A stretch of 64,000 nucleotides of DNA from Agromyces sp. NDB4Y10 (GTDB lineage: Bacteria; Actinomycetota; Actinomycetes; Actinomycetales; Microbacteriaceae): positions 62,001 to 126,000 of the forward strand of contig NZ_LQGY01000025.1 of NCBI RefSeq assembly GCF_001620055.1, in the 5' to 3' direction. Positions within the stretch are counted from its first letter, which is position 1, and each line of letters begins with the position of its first letter. This document shows positions 46,005 to 59,679 of the stretch, piece by piece. The notes below the pieces were generated by a model. That model saw only the letters and a program-made list of their open reading frames with translations, had not been told where the DNA came from and searched no databases. The translations under genes and the position numbers were made by a program.

Positions 46005-48068
46005 ATGCAGTCGACCCGTTCCGTGCGCCCGTTCGAGGTCGTCAGCGAGTACGCGCCGAGCGGCGACCAGCCGCAGGCGATCGCCGAGCTCGCGGCGCGC
46101 ATCAACGCGGGCGAGACCGACGTGGTGCTGCTCGGTGCGACCGGTACCGGCAAGTCCGCGACGACCGCCTGGCTCATCGAGCAGGTGCAGCGGCCCACGC
46201 TCGTGCTCGCCCACAACAAGACCCTCGCCGCCCAGCTCGCGAACGAGTTCCGCGAGCTCATGCCGCACAACGCCGTCGAGTACTTCGTCTCGTACTACGA
46301 CTACTACCAGCCCGAAGCGTACGTCCCGCAGACCGACACCTTCATCGAGAAGGACTCGTCGATCAACGCCGAGGTCGAGCGGCTGCGTCACTCGACGACG
46401 AACTCGCTGCTGAGCCGGCGCGACGTCGTGGTCGTCTCGACGGTGTCGTGCATCTACGGCCTCGGCACGCCCGAGCAGTACCTCAACGCGATGATGCCCC
46501 TGCAGGTGGGGCAGCGCGTCGACCGTGACTGGCTGATCCGCAAGTTCGTGTCGATGCAGTACCAGCGCAACGACGTCGACTTCTCGCGCGGCAACTTCCG
46601 GGTGCGCGGCGACACGATCGAGATCATCCCGGTGTACGAGGAGCACGCGATCCGCATCGAGATGTTCGGCGACGAGATCGAGGCGCTCTACAGCCTGCAT
46701 CCGCTGACCGGCGCCGTGATCGCGAAGCTCGACGCCGTGCCGGTGTTCCCCGGGTCGCACTACGTCGCGAGCACCGACGTCATGCAGCGCGCGATCGGCA
46801 CGATCCGCGACGAACTCGACGAGCGCCTGCAGGAGCTCGAGCGCGAGGGCAAGCTGCTCGAGGCCCAGCGCCTCCGCATGCGCACCACCTTCGACCTCGA
46901 GATGATGGAGCAGATCGGCTTCTGCTCGGGCATCGAGAACTACTCCCGGCACATCGACGGTCGCGCTGCGGGCGAGCCGCCGCACTGCCTGCTCGACTAC
47001 TTCCCCGATGACTTCCTCGTCGTCATCGACGAGTCCCACGTGACCGTGCCGCAGATCGGCGCGATGTACGAGGGCGACTCGTCGCGCAAGCGCACGCTCG
47101 TCGAGCACGGATTCCGCCTGCCGAGCGCGCTCGACAACCGCCCCCTGAAGTGGGACGAGTTCAAGGACCGCATCGGCCAGACCGTGTACCTCTCGGCCAC
47201 CCCGGGCAAGTACGAGATGGGCATCGCGGACGGCGTCGTCGAGCAGATCATCCGGCCGACCGGGCTCGTCGATCCCGAGATCGTGGTCAAGCCCACCAAG
47301 GGGCAGATCGACGACCTCCTCGAGGAGATCCGGGCGCGCGCCGAACGCGACGAGCGCGTGCTCGTGACGACCCTGACCAAGCGGATGGCCGAGGAGCTCA
47401 CCGACTTCCTCACCGAGGCCGGCGTCCGGGTGCGGTACCTCCACTCCGACGTCGACACGCTGCGTCGCGTCGAGCTGCTGACCGAACTCCGAGCGGGCGT
47501 CTACGACGTGCTGGTGGGCATCAACCTCCTCCGCGAGGGGCTCGACCTCCCGGAGGTGTCGCTCGTGGCGATCCTGGACGCCGACAAGGAGGGGTTCCTC
47601 CGCTCGTCCACCTCGCTCATCCAGACCATCGGGCGCGCGGCGCGGAACGTCTCCGGCGAGGTGCACATGTACGCCGACGTGATGACCGACTCGATGCAGT
47701 CCGCCATCGAGGAGACGAACCGCCGCCGCGACAAGCAGCTCGAGTACAACCGCGTGAACGGCATCGACCCCACGCCGCTCCGCAAGCGGATCGCCGACAT
47801 CACGGAGGTCCTCGCGCGCGAGGAGGCCGACACGGCGGCGCTGCTGCGCGGACGTGACGCGAAGAAGACCTCGCCGGTCCCGATGCGCCGCGAGGGCATC
47901 GCCGCGGCCGGGGCCAACGACCTCGAGGACCTGATCCGCGACCTCAACGAGCAGATGCTCGAGGCGGCCGGCGAGCTCAAGTTCGAGCTCGCGGCCCGAC
48001 TGCGAGACGAGGTCTCCGAGCTGAAGCGCGAGCTCAGGCAGATGGAGAAGGCGGGGCACCTCGGCTGA
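46005..48068 (+). CDS. uvrB: UvrABC system protein B
   Basis: 687 residues. Helicase motif [14 protein letters not shown] (Lys50), the beta-hairpin region [12 protein letters not shown] that probes damage, DEAD-like [12 protein letters not shown], motif [11 protein letters not shown], and a C-terminal UVR domain (about 645-680) that contacts UvrC. Central damage-verifying factor of nucleotide excision repair. Confidence 0.98.
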   Translation: MQSTRSVRPFEVVSEYAPSGDQPQAIAELAARINAGETDVVLLGATGTGKSATTAWLIEQVQRPTLVLAHNKTLAAQLANEFRELMPHNAVEYFVSYYDYYQPEAYVPQTDTFIEKDSSINAEVERLRHSTTNSLLSRRDVVVVSTVSCIYGLGTPEQYLNAMMPLQVGQRVDRDWLIRKFVSMQYQRNDVDFSRGNFRVRGDTIEIIPVYEEHAIRIEMFGDEIEALYSLHPLTGAVIAKLDAVPVFPGSHYVASTDVMQRAIGTIRDELDERLQELEREGKLLEAQRLRMRTTFDLEMMEQIGFCSGIENYSRHIDGRAAGEPPHCLLDYFPDDFLVVIDESHVTVPQIGAMYEGDSSRKRTLVEHGFRLPSALDNRPLKWDEFKDRIGQTVYLSATPGKYEMGIADGVVEQIIRPTGLVDPEIVVKPTKGQIDDLLEEIRARAERDERVLVTTLTKRMAEELTDFLTEAGVRVRYLHSDVDTLRRVELLTELRAGVYDVLVGINLLREGLDLPEVSLVAILDADKEGFLRSSTSLIQTIGRAARNVSGEVHMYADVMTDSMQSAIEETNRRRDKQLEYNRVNGIDPTPLRKRIADITEVLAREEADTAALLRGRDAKKTSPVPMRREGIAAAGANDLEDLIRDLNEQMLEAAGELKFELAARLRDEVSELKRELRQMEKAGHLG

Positions 48069-48098
48069 GGCATCCGCCCCTCGCTCCGTCGAGTCGAA

Positions 48099-48110
48099 CG
48101 TATGTTCGCT
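48099..48110. promoter_or_regulatory. Probable LexA/SOS box upstream of uvrA
   Basis: GAACGTATGTTC is a perfect 12-base palindrome, GAAC-N4-GTTC, the Gram-positive (Cheo-type) LexA operator core seen upstream of DNA damage genes in actinobacteria and Bacillus. It lies in the 96-base uvrB-uvrA gap, about 43 bases before the uvrA -10 element. Known family: CGAACRNRYGTTYG; the site here reads CGAACGTATGTTCG, an exact fit. Confidence 0.85.
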
Positions 48111-48152
48111 CTCAGCACGTGCGCTCTCGGCGTTCGTGTCGGAGGGCGTTCG

Positions 48153-48164
48153 TACACTCGTAGG
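48153..48164 (+). promoter_or_regulatory. Leaderless promoter of uvrA (TACACT, 6-nt spacer)
   Basis: TACACT at 48153-48158, six bases, GTG at 48165. GAACGTATGTTCG at 48099-48111 (with inverted arms GAAC and GTTC) lies about 45 bases upstream of the -10 element and resembles the mycobacterial-type SOS box GAACN4GTTC (GAAC-GTAT-GTTC at 48099-48110), so LexA control is likely. Confidence 0.6.
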
Positions 48165-51056
<2,892 letters not shown>

Positions 51057-51058
51057 CG

Positions 51059-53002
51059 ATGCCCAGCACCGTCGCGTACCGGCCCAAGCCGGGGGAGATC
51101 CCGACCGCGCCCGGCGTCTACCGCTTCCGCGACGCCGATCGCCGCGTCCTCTACGTCGGCAAGGCCAAGAACCTCCGCGCGCGCCTGTCCAACTACTTCG
51201 CGCCGCTCCGCACTCTGCACGAGCGCACCCGTCGAATGGTCACCACCGCGGCATCCGTCGAATGGACCGTGGTCGGCAACGACGTCGAGGCACTGCAGCT
51301 CGAGTACACGTGGATCAAGGAGTTCGATCCGCCGTTCAACGTCAAGTACCGCGACGACAAGAGCTATCCGTACCTCGCGGTCACGCTCGCCGACGAGGCG
51401 CCCCGCGCGATCGTCACGCGCCGCACCGGCATCCGAGGCGCGCGGTACTTCGGGCCCTATCCCAAGGTCTGGGCGGTCAACGAGACGCTCGACATCATGC
51501 TCAAGCTGTTCCCGATCCGCACCTGCAAGGACAGCGACTACAAGCGCGCGATGCAGACCGGCAAGCCGTGCTTCGCCGGCCAGATCGGACGGTGCTTCGG
51601 CCCGTGCTCGGGCAAGGTCACGATCGAGGAGCACAGCGCCAACGTGCAGCGGTTCGTCGCGTTCATGCAGAACCAGGACCGACGCATCATCACCGAGCTG
51701 ACCCAGCAGATGCGCGAGGCGGCCGCCGCGCAGGACTACGAGACCGCCGCCCGTCGCCGCGACCAGCTCCAGGCGGCCGAGCAGTTCTTCGAGAAGAGCA
51801 CGGTCGTGCTCCGCGACCACGTCGACATCGACGTCTTCGGGATCGACCACGACGAGCTCGCCGCGGCCGTGCACCTGTTCATGGTGCGCGGCGGTCGCAT
51901 CCGCGGCCAGCGCTCGTGGACCGTCGACACCGAGCTCGACATGTCCCTCGGCGACCTCGTCGACTCGGTCGTGCAGCACGCCTACGGCGACGACATCCGG
52001 CCGCCGTCCGAGGTCGTCGTGCCGGCTCTGCCGGAGGACGCCGAGGCGCTCGCCACGTGGCTGAGCAGCCTCGGGGGCCGCAAGGTGCGCCTGCGCGCCG
52101 CGCAGCGGGGCGACAAGGCGGCCCTGCTCGAGACCGCGACGCAGAACGCCCGGCAGACGCTCATGCTCTACAAGACGCGGCGCAGCGCCGACTTCACCGC
52201 GCGTTCGCGCGCCCTCGAGGACATCCAGGAGGCGCTCGGCATGGCCGACGCGCCCCTGCGCATCGAGTGCTTCGACGTGTCGCACCTCAGCGGCACGAAC
52301 ATCGTGGCCTCGATGGTGGTCTTCGAGGACGGCCTGCCCCGCAAGGACGAGTACCGCCGCTTCACCATCCCGAACTCGAGCGACGACACCGACTCCATCC
52401 ACCAGGTGCTGACCCGGCGCCTCGCGTACCTCGCCGGCCGCGACGGCGACGGGGGAGCAGGCGACGGCGCGACCGGGCCGGGCGACGGTGAGGGCGACGC
52501 GGGCGACGCGACGACGGATGCCGCGGCATCCGGTCGCCGCAAGAAGTTCGCCTATCGCCCCAACCTGCTCGTCGTCGACGGCGGTCAGCCGCAGGTCGCC
52601 GCCGCCGAGCGGGCCCTGCGCGAATCGGGCGTGGAGGGGATCGCCCTCTGCGGCATCGCGAAGCGCCTCGAGGAGATCTGGACCCCGGACTCGGACTTCC
52701 CGGTCATCCTGCCGCGGAACAGCGACGCCCTGTTCCTGTTCCAGCGGATCCGGGACGAAGCGCACCGGTTCGCGATCAGCCACCAGCGGCAGCGGCGCAA
52801 GCGCGACATCTCCACCGTCCTGTCGGAGGTGCCGGGGCTCGGGCCCGCCCGCGTCAAGGCACTCCTCACGCACTTCGGTTCCGTCGCCCGCCTGCGCGGC
52901 GCCGACGAGGCCGCGATCGCCGAGGTCCCCGGCATCGGACCGGCCCTCGCGGCGAACGTGCGCGCGCGGCTCCGGGGCGACGGCCCCGATCCGGCCGACT
53001 AG
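51059..53002 (+). CDS. uvrC: UvrABC system protein C
   Basis: 647 residues. GIY-YIG nuclease domain at the N-terminus ([20 protein letters not shown], shown to 20), cysteine cluster [16 protein letters not shown] motif near 208-243, RNase H-like 5' nuclease domain ([20 protein letters not shown], 20 shown) and two helix-hairpin-helix motifs at the C-terminus ([29 protein letters not shown]). A low-complexity Gly/Asp/Ala linker of about 35 residues (near 462-497) splits the nuclease region, longer than in most orthologues. The TAG stop overlaps the rapZ -10 element. Confidence 0.97.
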   Translation: MPSTVAYRPKPGEIPTAPGVYRFRDADRRVLYVGKAKNLRARLSNYFAPLRTLHERTRRMVTTAASVEWTVVGNDVEALQLEYTWIKEFDPPFNVKYRDDKSYPYLAVTLADEAPRAIVTRRTGIRGARYFGPYPKVWAVNETLDIMLKLFPIRTCKDSDYKRAMQTGKPCFAGQIGRCFGPCSGKVTIEEHSANVQRFVAFMQNQDRRIITELTQQMREAAAAQDYETAARRRDQLQAAEQFFEKSTVVLRDHVDIDVFGIDHDELAAAVHLFMVRGGRIRGQRSWTVDTELDMSLGDLVDSVVQHAYGDDIRPPSEVVVPALPEDAEALATWLSSLGGRKVRLRAAQRGDKAALLETATQNARQTLMLYKTRRSADFTARSRALEDIQEALGMADAPLRIECFDVSHLSGTNIVASMVVFEDGLPRKDEYRRFTIPNSSDDTDSIHQVLTRRLAYLAGRDGDGGAGDGATGPGDGEGDAGDATTDAAASGRRKKFAYRPNLLVVDGGQPQVAAAERALRESGVEGIALCGIAKRLEEIWTPDSDFPVILPRNSDALFLFQRIRDEAHRFAISHQRQRRKRDISTVLSEVPGLGPARVKALLTHFGSVARLRGADEAAIAEVPGIGPALAANVRARLRGDGPDPAD

Positions 53003-53047
53003 GCTGGTGGTTCGGGGGAACGACGCACGGAAGGGAACGCGACGCGC
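53000..53047 (+). promoter_or_regulatory. rapZ promoter and ribosome site
   Basis: TAGGCT at 53000-53005, beginning with the uvrC stop codon, could be a -10 element giving a leader of about 35 bases. GGAAGGGA (53029-53036) is the ribosome site for the ATG at 53048. Confidence 0.45.
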
Positions 53048-53920
53048 ATGACCGACGGCGAACGGCAGGAGATGCTCATCGTCACCGGGATGTCCGGAGC
53101 CGGACGTTCCACCGTCGCCGACGCGTTGGAGGACCTGGGCTGGTACGTCGTCGACAACCTCCCGCCCCAGATGCTCCGCCCGCTCGTCGATCTCGCCGAG
53201 CGCGCCGGAACGTCGCTGCCGCGGATCGCCGCGGTCGTCGACATCCGCGGCGGGGGATTCTTCTCCGAGCTGCGCGACATCGTGCACGCGCTGCGTTCGC
53301 ACACCAACGTGCGCGTGATGTTCCTCGACGCCAACGACGCGGTGCTCGTGCGCCGCTTCGAGTCGGTCCGCCGCCCGCACCCGCTGCAGGGCGACGGCAC
53401 GCTGCTCGACGGCATCACCGCGGAGCGGGCGCGCCTCGCGGAGGTGCGCGAGTCCAGCGACATCCTCGTCGACACCTCCGAGTTGAACATCCACCAGCTC
53501 GCGAACCTCGTCACCGACACGTTCGCCGAGGCGGGTCGCGCCGGTCTCCGGGTCACCGTGCAGAGCTTCGGCTTCAAGTACGGGCTGCCCGCCGACGCCG
53601 ACCTCGTGGCCGATGCCCGCTTCCTCCCGAACCCGTTCTGGGACGAGCGCCTCCGCCACCTGACCGGCGAGGACGGCGCGGTGAGCGACTACGTGCTCGA
53701 GCAGGACGGTGCTCGCGAGTTCCTCGACTCGTACGTCGCCGCGCTCGAACCGGTGCTCGCCGGCTACCAGCGCGAGAACAAGCCGCACGCCACGATCGCG
53801 ATCGGATGCACCGGCGGGAAGCACCGGTCGGTCGCGATGGCGCGGGAACTCGCAGCGCGCCTCCGAGCCATCCCCGGCCTCGCGGTCAGCGTCAAGCACC
53901 GCGACCTCGGGCGAGAATGA
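53048..53920 (+). CDS. rapZ: RapZ-like nucleotide-binding protein
   Basis: 290 residues. P-loop [19 protein letters not shown] has Arg20 where most P-loops have Lys, a change shared by other actinobacterial members; DNLPPQML follows. The C-terminal half has the [13 protein letters not shown] motif. In E. coli RapZ controls glmS RNA decay and GlcN6P sensing; in actinobacteria it is only linked to whiA by position. Usually followed by yvcK, which is missing here. Confidence 0.92.
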   Translation: MTDGERQEMLIVTGMSGAGRSTVADALEDLGWYVVDNLPPQMLRPLVDLAERAGTSLPRIAAVVDIRGGGFFSELRDIVHALRSHTNVRVMFLDANDAVLVRRFESVRRPHPLQGDGTLLDGITAERARLAEVRESSDILVDTSELNIHQLANLVTDTFAEAGRAGLRVTVQSFGFKYGLPADADLVADARFLPNPFWDERLRHLTGEDGAVSDYVLEQDGAREFLDSYVAALEPVLAGYQRENKPHATIAIGCTGGKHRSVAMARELAARLRAIPGLAVSVKHRDLGRE

Positions 53921-53963
53921 CCCGGCGCCCCGCGCGCCCACGAACCACAGAGAGGACGACCAC

Positions 53964-54944
53964 GTGGCCCTGACCGCAGAGGTGAAAGAGGAGCTGGCCA
54001 GGACCGAGGTGACCAAGACCCCGGTCCGCGCCGCGGAACTCGCCTCGGTGCTCCGCTTCGCCGGAGGCCTGCACATCATCTCCGGGCGCATCGCGATCGA
54101 GGCCGAGCTGGACTCGCCCGCGATCGCCCGACGCGTGACCCGTGACCTGGGGGAGCTCTACGGCGTGCGGCCCGACGTCTCCGTGATCAACGCGGCCGGG
54201 CTCCGTCGCACGAACCAGTACCTCGTGCGCGTCCTCGACGGTGGCGAGACGCTCGCGCGGCAGACGGGCCTCCTCGACGCGCGGCGCCGACCGGTCCGCG
54301 GGCTCCCGAACAAGCTCACGACCGGGTCGCGCGACGACGTCGCGGCCGTCTGGCGCGGGGCCTTCCTGGCCCGCGGCAGCCTCACCGACCCGGGTCGCTC
54401 TGCAGCGCTCGAGGTCACCTGCCCCGGCAGCGAGACCGCCATGGCGCTGGTCGGCGCGGCCGGTCGCCTCGGCATCTCGGCGAAGGCCCGGGAGGTCCGC
54501 GGCGTGCACCGCGTGGTCATCCGCGACGGCGAGGCCATCAGCAGCATGCTCGCCCTCATGGGGGCGACCGAGACCGTCCGCAACTGGGAGGAGCTCCGCC
54601 AGCGGCGCGAGGTGCGCGCGACCGCGAACCGGCTCGTGAACTTCGATGACGCCAACCTCCGGCGCTCCGCCCAGGCCGCCGTGGCCGCGTGCGCCCGGGT
54701 CGAACGCGCGATGGAGATCCTCGGCGACGAGATCCCCGAGCACCTGCGCTACGCGGGCGAGCTGCGGCTGGCACATCGCGACGCGAGCCTGGACGAGCTC
54801 GGCCACCACGCCGACCCGCCGCTGACGAAGGACGCCGTCGCCGGCCGCATCCGCCGTCTGCTCGCGATGGCCGACAAGCGCGCCATCGAGCTCGGCGTTC
54901 CGGGTACCGAGGCGAACCTGCCGGCCGACCTCGACGTCGACTGA
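53964..54944 (+). CDS. whiA: Sporulation/division regulator WhiA
   Basis: 326 residues from a GTG with AGAGGACG upstream. The N-terminal part resembles LAGLIDADG homing endonucleases without catalytic acids, and the C-terminal part (from about 225) is a helix-turn-helix of sigma region 4 type. In Streptomyces WhiA acts with WhiB to switch growth to sporulation septation; in non-sporulating actinobacteria it probably acts in cell division. 43 bases after rapZ. Confidence 0.95.
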   Translation: MALTAEVKEELARTEVTKTPVRAAELASVLRFAGGLHIISGRIAIEAELDSPAIARRVTRDLGELYGVRPDVSVINAAGLRRTNQYLVRVLDGGETLARQTGLLDARRRPVRGLPNKLTTGSRDDVAAVWRGAFLARGSLTDPGRSAALEVTCPGSETAMALVGAAGRLGISAKAREVRGVHRVVIRDGEAISSMLALMGATETVRNWEELRQRREVRATANRLVNFDDANLRRSAQAAVAACARVERAMEILGDEIPEHLRYAGELRLAHRDASLDELGHHADPPLTKDAVAGRIRRLLAMADKRAIELGVPGTEANLPADLDVD

Positions 54945-55001
54945 GCGACCGTATCGCGCAGGGCGAACGGACGGCCGGTGTCGCACACCGTCAACCCCAT
55001 C

Positions 55002-55020
55002 GCCCGCGCCGGTCGCGGGC
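55002..55020 (+). terminator. Possible whiA terminator next to the sodA -10
   Basis: GCCCGCG (55002-55008), loop CCGGT, CGCGGGC (55014-55020): a 7-bp perfect hairpin. It ends one base before the sodA -10 element TAGGAT, so it could end whiA transcription or affect the sodA promoter. Confidence 0.4.
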
Positions 55021-55021
55021 A

Positions 55022-55089
55022 TAGGATCGAGGAAGCCGCGGTCCGCCGGGCAGAGGTCCGGTTCACCCGGCTGCTGACAAGGAGAAGCA
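55022..55089 (+). promoter_or_regulatory. sodA promoter and leader
   Basis: TAGGAT at 55022-55027 followed by a 55-60 base leader and AAGGAG (55079-55084) before the ATG at 55090. The -35 region is taken up by a GC-rich hairpin and shows no consensus. Confidence 0.5.
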
Positions 55090-55716
55090 ATGGCTGACTA
55101 CACCCTCCCCGAACTCGCCTACGACTACGGCGCGCTCGAGCCGTCGATCAGCGGCACCATCATGGAGCTGCACCACTCGAAGCACCACCAGACGTACGTG
55201 ACCGGGGCGAACACCGCGCTGCAGCAGCTCGCGGAGGCGCGCGACACCGACAACCTCGCGAACGTCAACAAGCTCGAGAAGGACCTGGCCTTCAACCTCG
55301 GCGGCCACGTCAACCACTCGATCTTCTGGACCAACATGTCGCCGGACGGGGGCGACAAGCCGACCGGCGAGCTCGCCTCGGCCATCGACGACCACTTCGG
55401 CTCCTTCGACAAGTTCCGCGCGCACTTCACGGCCACCGCCCTCGGCGTGCAGGGCTCGGGATGGGCCGTCGTCGCGTGGGACTCCATCGGCCAGCGCCTG
55501 GTCATCGTGCAGTTCTTCGACCAGCAGGCGAACTTCCCGGCGAGCATCGTCCCGCTGCTCATGCTCGACGTCTGGGAGCACGCGTACTACCTCGACTACA
55601 AGAACGTCCGCGCCGATTACGTCAAGGCGTTCTGGAACATCGTGGACTGGGAGAACGTCCAGCAGCGCCTCCAGACGGCGACTGAGAAGACCTCAGGGCT
55701 GCTGCTACTGTCGTAA
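55090..55716 (+). CDS. sodA: Superoxide dismutase, Mn type
   Basis: 208 residues. Metal ligands His28 (MELHHSKHH), His76 (GGHVNHS), and the [11 protein letters not shown] pair near the C-terminus are complete. GGHVNH with Gly at the place of the FeSOD glutamine, and the later FFDQQANFP, fit the manganese or cambialistic type. No signal peptide, so cytoplasmic. It stands between whiA and the gap operon with its own promoter and terminator. Confidence 0.96.
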   Translation: MADYTLPELAYDYGALEPSISGTIMELHHSKHHQTYVTGANTALQQLAEARDTDNLANVNKLEKDLAFNLGGHVNHSIFWTNMSPDGGDKPTGELASAIDDHFGSFDKFRAHFTATALGVQGSGWAVVAWDSIGQRLVIVQFFDQQANFPASIVPLLMLDVWEHAYYLDYKNVRADYVKAFWNIVDWENVQQRLQTATEKTSGLLLLS

Positions 55717-56835
<1,119 letters not shown>

Positions 56836-56846
56836 GGCGCGACGAC

Positions 56847-58061
56847 GTGACCCTCCGAACCATCGATTCCCTGGGTCCGCTCGCCGGCACGCGCGTCGTC
56901 GTCCGCTGCGACCTCAACGTCCCACTGAAGGACGGGGTCATCACGGACGACGGCCGCGTGCGCGCGTCGGTCCCCACCATCACCGCGCTCGTCGACCAGG
57001 GCGCGAAGGTGATCGTCATCTCGCACCTCGGTCGTCCCGAGGGCGCGCCGGATCCGAAGTACAGCCTCGCGCGCGTGGCCGCCCGGCTCGACGAGCTCCT
57101 CGAGGTCCCCGTGGCGTTCGCCGCCGACACCGTCGGCGAGGACGCGGCGGCCAAGGTCGCCGCCCTCGGCGACGGTGAGGTGCTCGTGCTCGAGAACCTC
57201 CGGTTCAACCCGGGCGAGACCAGCAAGAACGAGGCCGAGCGGACCGCCTTCGCGGGGCAGATCGCCGAGTTCGCCGACGCGGTCGTCTCCGACGGCTTCG
57301 GCGTCGTGCACCGCAAGCAGGCCAGCGTCTACGAGCTCGAGCAGCTCCGCCCGAGCGCGGCCGGCCTGCTGATCGCGAACGAGCTCGACGTGCTCGACCG
57401 CCTGACCGAGAACCCCGAGCGCCCGTACGTCGTCGTGCTCGGCGGGTCGAAGGTGTCCGACAAGCTCGGCGTGATCGAGCACCTGCTCCCGCGGGTCGAC
57501 GCCCTGCTCATCGGGGGCGGCATGCTGTTCACGTTCCTGGCGGCCCAGGGCCACAAGGTCGGGTCGAGCCTGCTCGAGGCGGACCAGATCGACACCGTGA
57601 AGGGCTACCTCGCGGATGCCGCGGAAGGCGGCGTCGACATCGTCCTGCCGACCGACGTCGTGGTCGCCGAATCCTTCTCGGCCGATGCGGCCCACGAGGT
57701 GACGGCGGCCGACGGGATCGAGGAGACCGCGTTCGGCGCGTCCGGCCTGGGACTCGACATCGGACCGGACACCGCAGCGGCCTTCGCCGAGCGGATCCGC
57801 GGCGCCAAGACGGTGTTCTGGAACGGGCCGATGGGCGTGTTCGAACTCGCGCCCTTCGCCGCCGGCACGCGCGCGGTGGCGTCCGCCCTCACCGAGGTCG
57901 ACGGCCTCAGCGTCGTCGGCGGCGGCGACTCGGCCGCCGCGGTTCGCCAGCTCGGCTTCGACGACGATGCATTCGGACACATCTCGACGGGCGGAGGCGC
58001 GAGCCTCGAGTTCCTCGAGGGAAAGAAGCTCCCCGGACTGGAGGTCCTCGGATGGCAGTGA
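56847..58061 (+). CDS. pgk: Phosphoglycerate kinase
   Basis: 404 residues from a GTG 11 bases after gap. [11 protein letters not shown] is the substrate-binding motif at residues 20-30, with [21 protein letters not shown] and the ATP-binding [13 protein letters not shown]. The start has only a weak GAGGCG ribosome site, so translation may depend on gap coupling. Overlaps tpiA by 10 bases. Confidence 0.97.
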   Translation: MTLRTIDSLGPLAGTRVVVRCDLNVPLKDGVITDDGRVRASVPTITALVDQGAKVIVISHLGRPEGAPDPKYSLARVAARLDELLEVPVAFAADTVGEDAAAKVAALGDGEVLVLENLRFNPGETSKNEAERTAFAGQIAEFADAVVSDGFGVVHRKQASVYELEQLRPSAAGLLIANELDVLDRLTENPERPYVVVLGGSKVSDKLGVIEHLLPRVDALLIGGGMLFTFLAAQGHKVGSSLLEADQIDTVKGYLADAAEGGVDIVLPTDVVVAESFSADAAHEVTAADGIEETAFGASGLGLDIGPDTAAAFAERIRGAKTVFWNGPMGVFELAPFAAGTRAVASALTEVDGLSVVGGGDSAAAVRQLGFDDDAFGHISTGGGASLEFLEGKKLPGLEVLGWQ

Positions 58062-58840
58062 GCCGCACCCCGTTCATCGCGGGCAACTGGAAGATGAACC
58101 TCGACCACCTGCAGGCGATCGCCTTCGTGCAGAAGCTCGCGTGGTCGCTGGCCGACGCGAAGCACGACTTCGCCGATGCCGAGGTGGCCGTGTTCCCGCC
58201 CTTCACCGACATCCGCTCGGTGCAGACCCTCGTGTCGGCCGACGACCTCCCGATCGCCTACGGCGGCCAGGACCTGTCGCAGCACGATTCGGGCGCGTAC
58301 ACCGGCGAGGTGTCGGGCGCGTTCCTGGCCAAGCTCGACTGCCGGTACGTCATCATCGGCCACTCCGAGCGGCGGACGCTGCACGGCGAGTCCGACGCCG
58401 ACGTGAACGCGAAGGTCAAGGCTGCGCACCGTCACGGGCTGATCCCCGTGCTCTGCGTGGGCGAGACGGCCGACGACCTCGAGCAGCACGGCGCGAGCGC
58501 GGTGCCCGTCGCCCAGCTGCGTGCCGCCCTCGACGGCGTCGATGCGGGCAAGGGCCTCGTGGTCGCCTACGAGCCGGTCTGGGCCATCGGATCGGGCAAG
58601 GCCGCGACCCCGGAGCAGGCCCAGCAGGTGGCCGCGGCGCTCCGCGCCGTCCTCGGCGAGATCGCCGGCGACGAGGTCGCGGCGTCCACGCGCATCCTCT
58701 ACGGCGGTTCGGTCAAGGCCGCGAACATCGCGTCGTTCCTGCGCGAGCCGGATGTCGACGGTGCCCTCGTGGGTGGCGCGAGCCTCGACCTCGACGAGTT
58801 CTCGAGCATCGTCCGCTTCAAGAAGCACGTCGGGGCCTGA
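58052..58840 (+). CDS. tpiA: Triosephosphate isomerase
   Basis: 262 residues. GNWKMN (Lys14), IIGHSERR (catalytic His) and [12 protein letters not shown] (catalytic Glu) are complete. The ATG at 58052 lies inside the pgk end, preceded by GGAGG. Last gene of gap-pgk-tpiA. Confidence 0.98.
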   Translation: MAVSRTPFIAGNWKMNLDHLQAIAFVQKLAWSLADAKHDFADAEVAVFPPFTDIRSVQTLVSADDLPIAYGGQDLSQHDSGAYTGEVSGAFLAKLDCRYVIIGHSERRTLHGESDADVNAKVKAAHRHGLIPVLCVGETADDLEQHGASAVPVAQLRAALDGVDAGKGLVVAYEPVWAIGSGKAATPEQAQQVAAALRAVLGEIAGDEVAASTRILYGGSVKAANIASFLREPDVDGALVGGASLDLDEFSSIVRFKKHVGA

Positions 58841-58860
58841 CCGGCCGACATCCGCGCCGC

Positions 58861-58906
58861 TCCGCGTCGCCCGGCCCGCCTCACGGCGCGGGCCGGGCGA
58901 CGCGGA
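58861..58906 (+). terminator. gap-pgk-tpiA terminator, perfect 19-bp stem
   Basis: TCCGCGTCGCCCGGCCCGC (58861-58879) is an exact inverted match to 58888-58906, with an 8-base loop. It starts 20 bases after the tpiA stop and ends four bases before the secG -10 element. Confidence 0.85.
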
Positions 58907-58910
58907 CGGC

Positions 58911-58963
58911 TATACTCGACTGGCGGCATTCGACACTTGGTCATGCCCCGGAAAGGTTTCACC
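58911..58963 (+). promoter_or_regulatory. secG promoter and leader
   Basis: TATACT at 58911-58916 is a near-consensus -10 element. The -35 position falls inside the terminator stem. The leader of about 40 bases ends with GGAAAGG (58950-58956) before the GTG at 58964. Confidence 0.6.
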
Positions 58964-59215
58964 GTGGAGATTCTCCAGGTCGTCCTGCAGGTGCTGCTCG
59001 GCCTCACGAGCATCCTGCTCACGCTCCTGATCCTGCTGCACAAGGGCCGTGGTGGCGGGCTGTCCGACATGTTCGGCGGCGGCGTCACCTCGAACCTCGG
59101 TGCCTCCGGGGTCGCGGAGCGCAACCTGAACCGCATCACGATCATCCTCGGCCTCGTGTGGGTCACGTGCATCGTGGTGCTCGGACTCATCACGAAGTTC
59201 GACGCCGGTATCTGA
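58964..59215 (+). CDS. secG: Preprotein translocase subunit SecG
   Basis: 83 residues from the GTG at 58964 (an upstream ATG at 58937 would skip the ribosome site). Two membrane helices (about 2-23 and 55-77) joined by the conserved loop HKGRGGGLSDMFGGGV. Part of the SecYEG channel. The neighbourhood tpiA-secG is conserved in actinobacteria. Confidence 0.96.
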   Translation: MEILQVVLQVLLGLTSILLTLLILLHKGRGGGLSDMFGGGVTSNLGASGVAERNLNRITIILGLVWVTCIVVLGLITKFDAGI

Positions 59216-59226
59216 CGGAGGTCACC

Positions 59227-59592
59227 GTGGCATCAGGAAACAGCGCGATCCGAGGTTCGCGAGTCGGCTCCGGCCCCATGGGCGAGCAGGACCGCGGCTT
59301 CCACGCCGACCGCATCGCGGTCAGCTACTGGGACGCCCAGGGCAACGAGACGGTGCGGTACTTCGCCGCGAACCTGCCCGAGGAGGAGATCCCCGACGTC
59401 ATCGACAGCCCGTCCACCGGCCTTCCGGCCGGGCGAGACAAGGACAACCCGCCCGCGGTGGCGAAGCTCGAGCCGTACAAGACCCACCTGGCGTACGTGA
59501 AGGAGCGGCGCACCGAGGAAGAGGCGGAGGCGCTCCTCGAGGAGGCGCTCCAGCAGCTGCGACAGCGTCGCGGCACCCAGTCCAAGGACTGA
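59227..59592 (+). CDS. rbpA: RNA polymerase-binding protein RbpA
   Basis: 121 residues from a GTG with GGAGGTC upstream. AIRGSRVGSGPMGEQDRG is the conserved N-terminal/basic-linker segment, and TEEEAEALLEEALQQLRQRR the C-terminal sigma-interaction helices. The central core, which carries four zinc cysteines in Streptomyces RbpA, has no cysteine here (IDSPSTGLPAG in place of CPRCG). RbpA binds principal sigma factors and stabilises open promoter complexes. Preceding gene secG ends 11 bases earlier. Confidence 0.93.
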   Translation: MASGNSAIRGSRVGSGPMGEQDRGFHADRIAVSYWDAQGNETVRYFAANLPEEEIPDVIDSPSTGLPAGRDKDNPPAVAKLEPYKTHLAYVKERRTEEEAEALLEEALQQLRQRRGTQSKD

Positions 59593-59626
59593 CCGCCCGC
59601 GCGCTGCGCCCGCCGCGAGACGAACA

Positions 59627-59659
59627 CGAAGGCCGCCCCGGAATCCGGGGCGGCCTTCG
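59627..59659. terminator. Bidirectional terminator between rbpA and pgl
   Basis: CGAAGGCCGCCCCGG (59627-59641), loop AAT, CCGGGGCGGCCTTCG (59645-59659): a perfect 15-bp stem between convergent genes, usable from both sides. Confidence 0.85.
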
Positions 59660-59679
59660 TCGTGCGGTCGGGTCGCGGC

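Noticed and set aside
53075-53120. RapZ P-loop with Arg in place of Lys as a sign of inactivation
   Set aside because: Arg at this place is shared by actinobacterial RapZ proteins, so it is a family trait.
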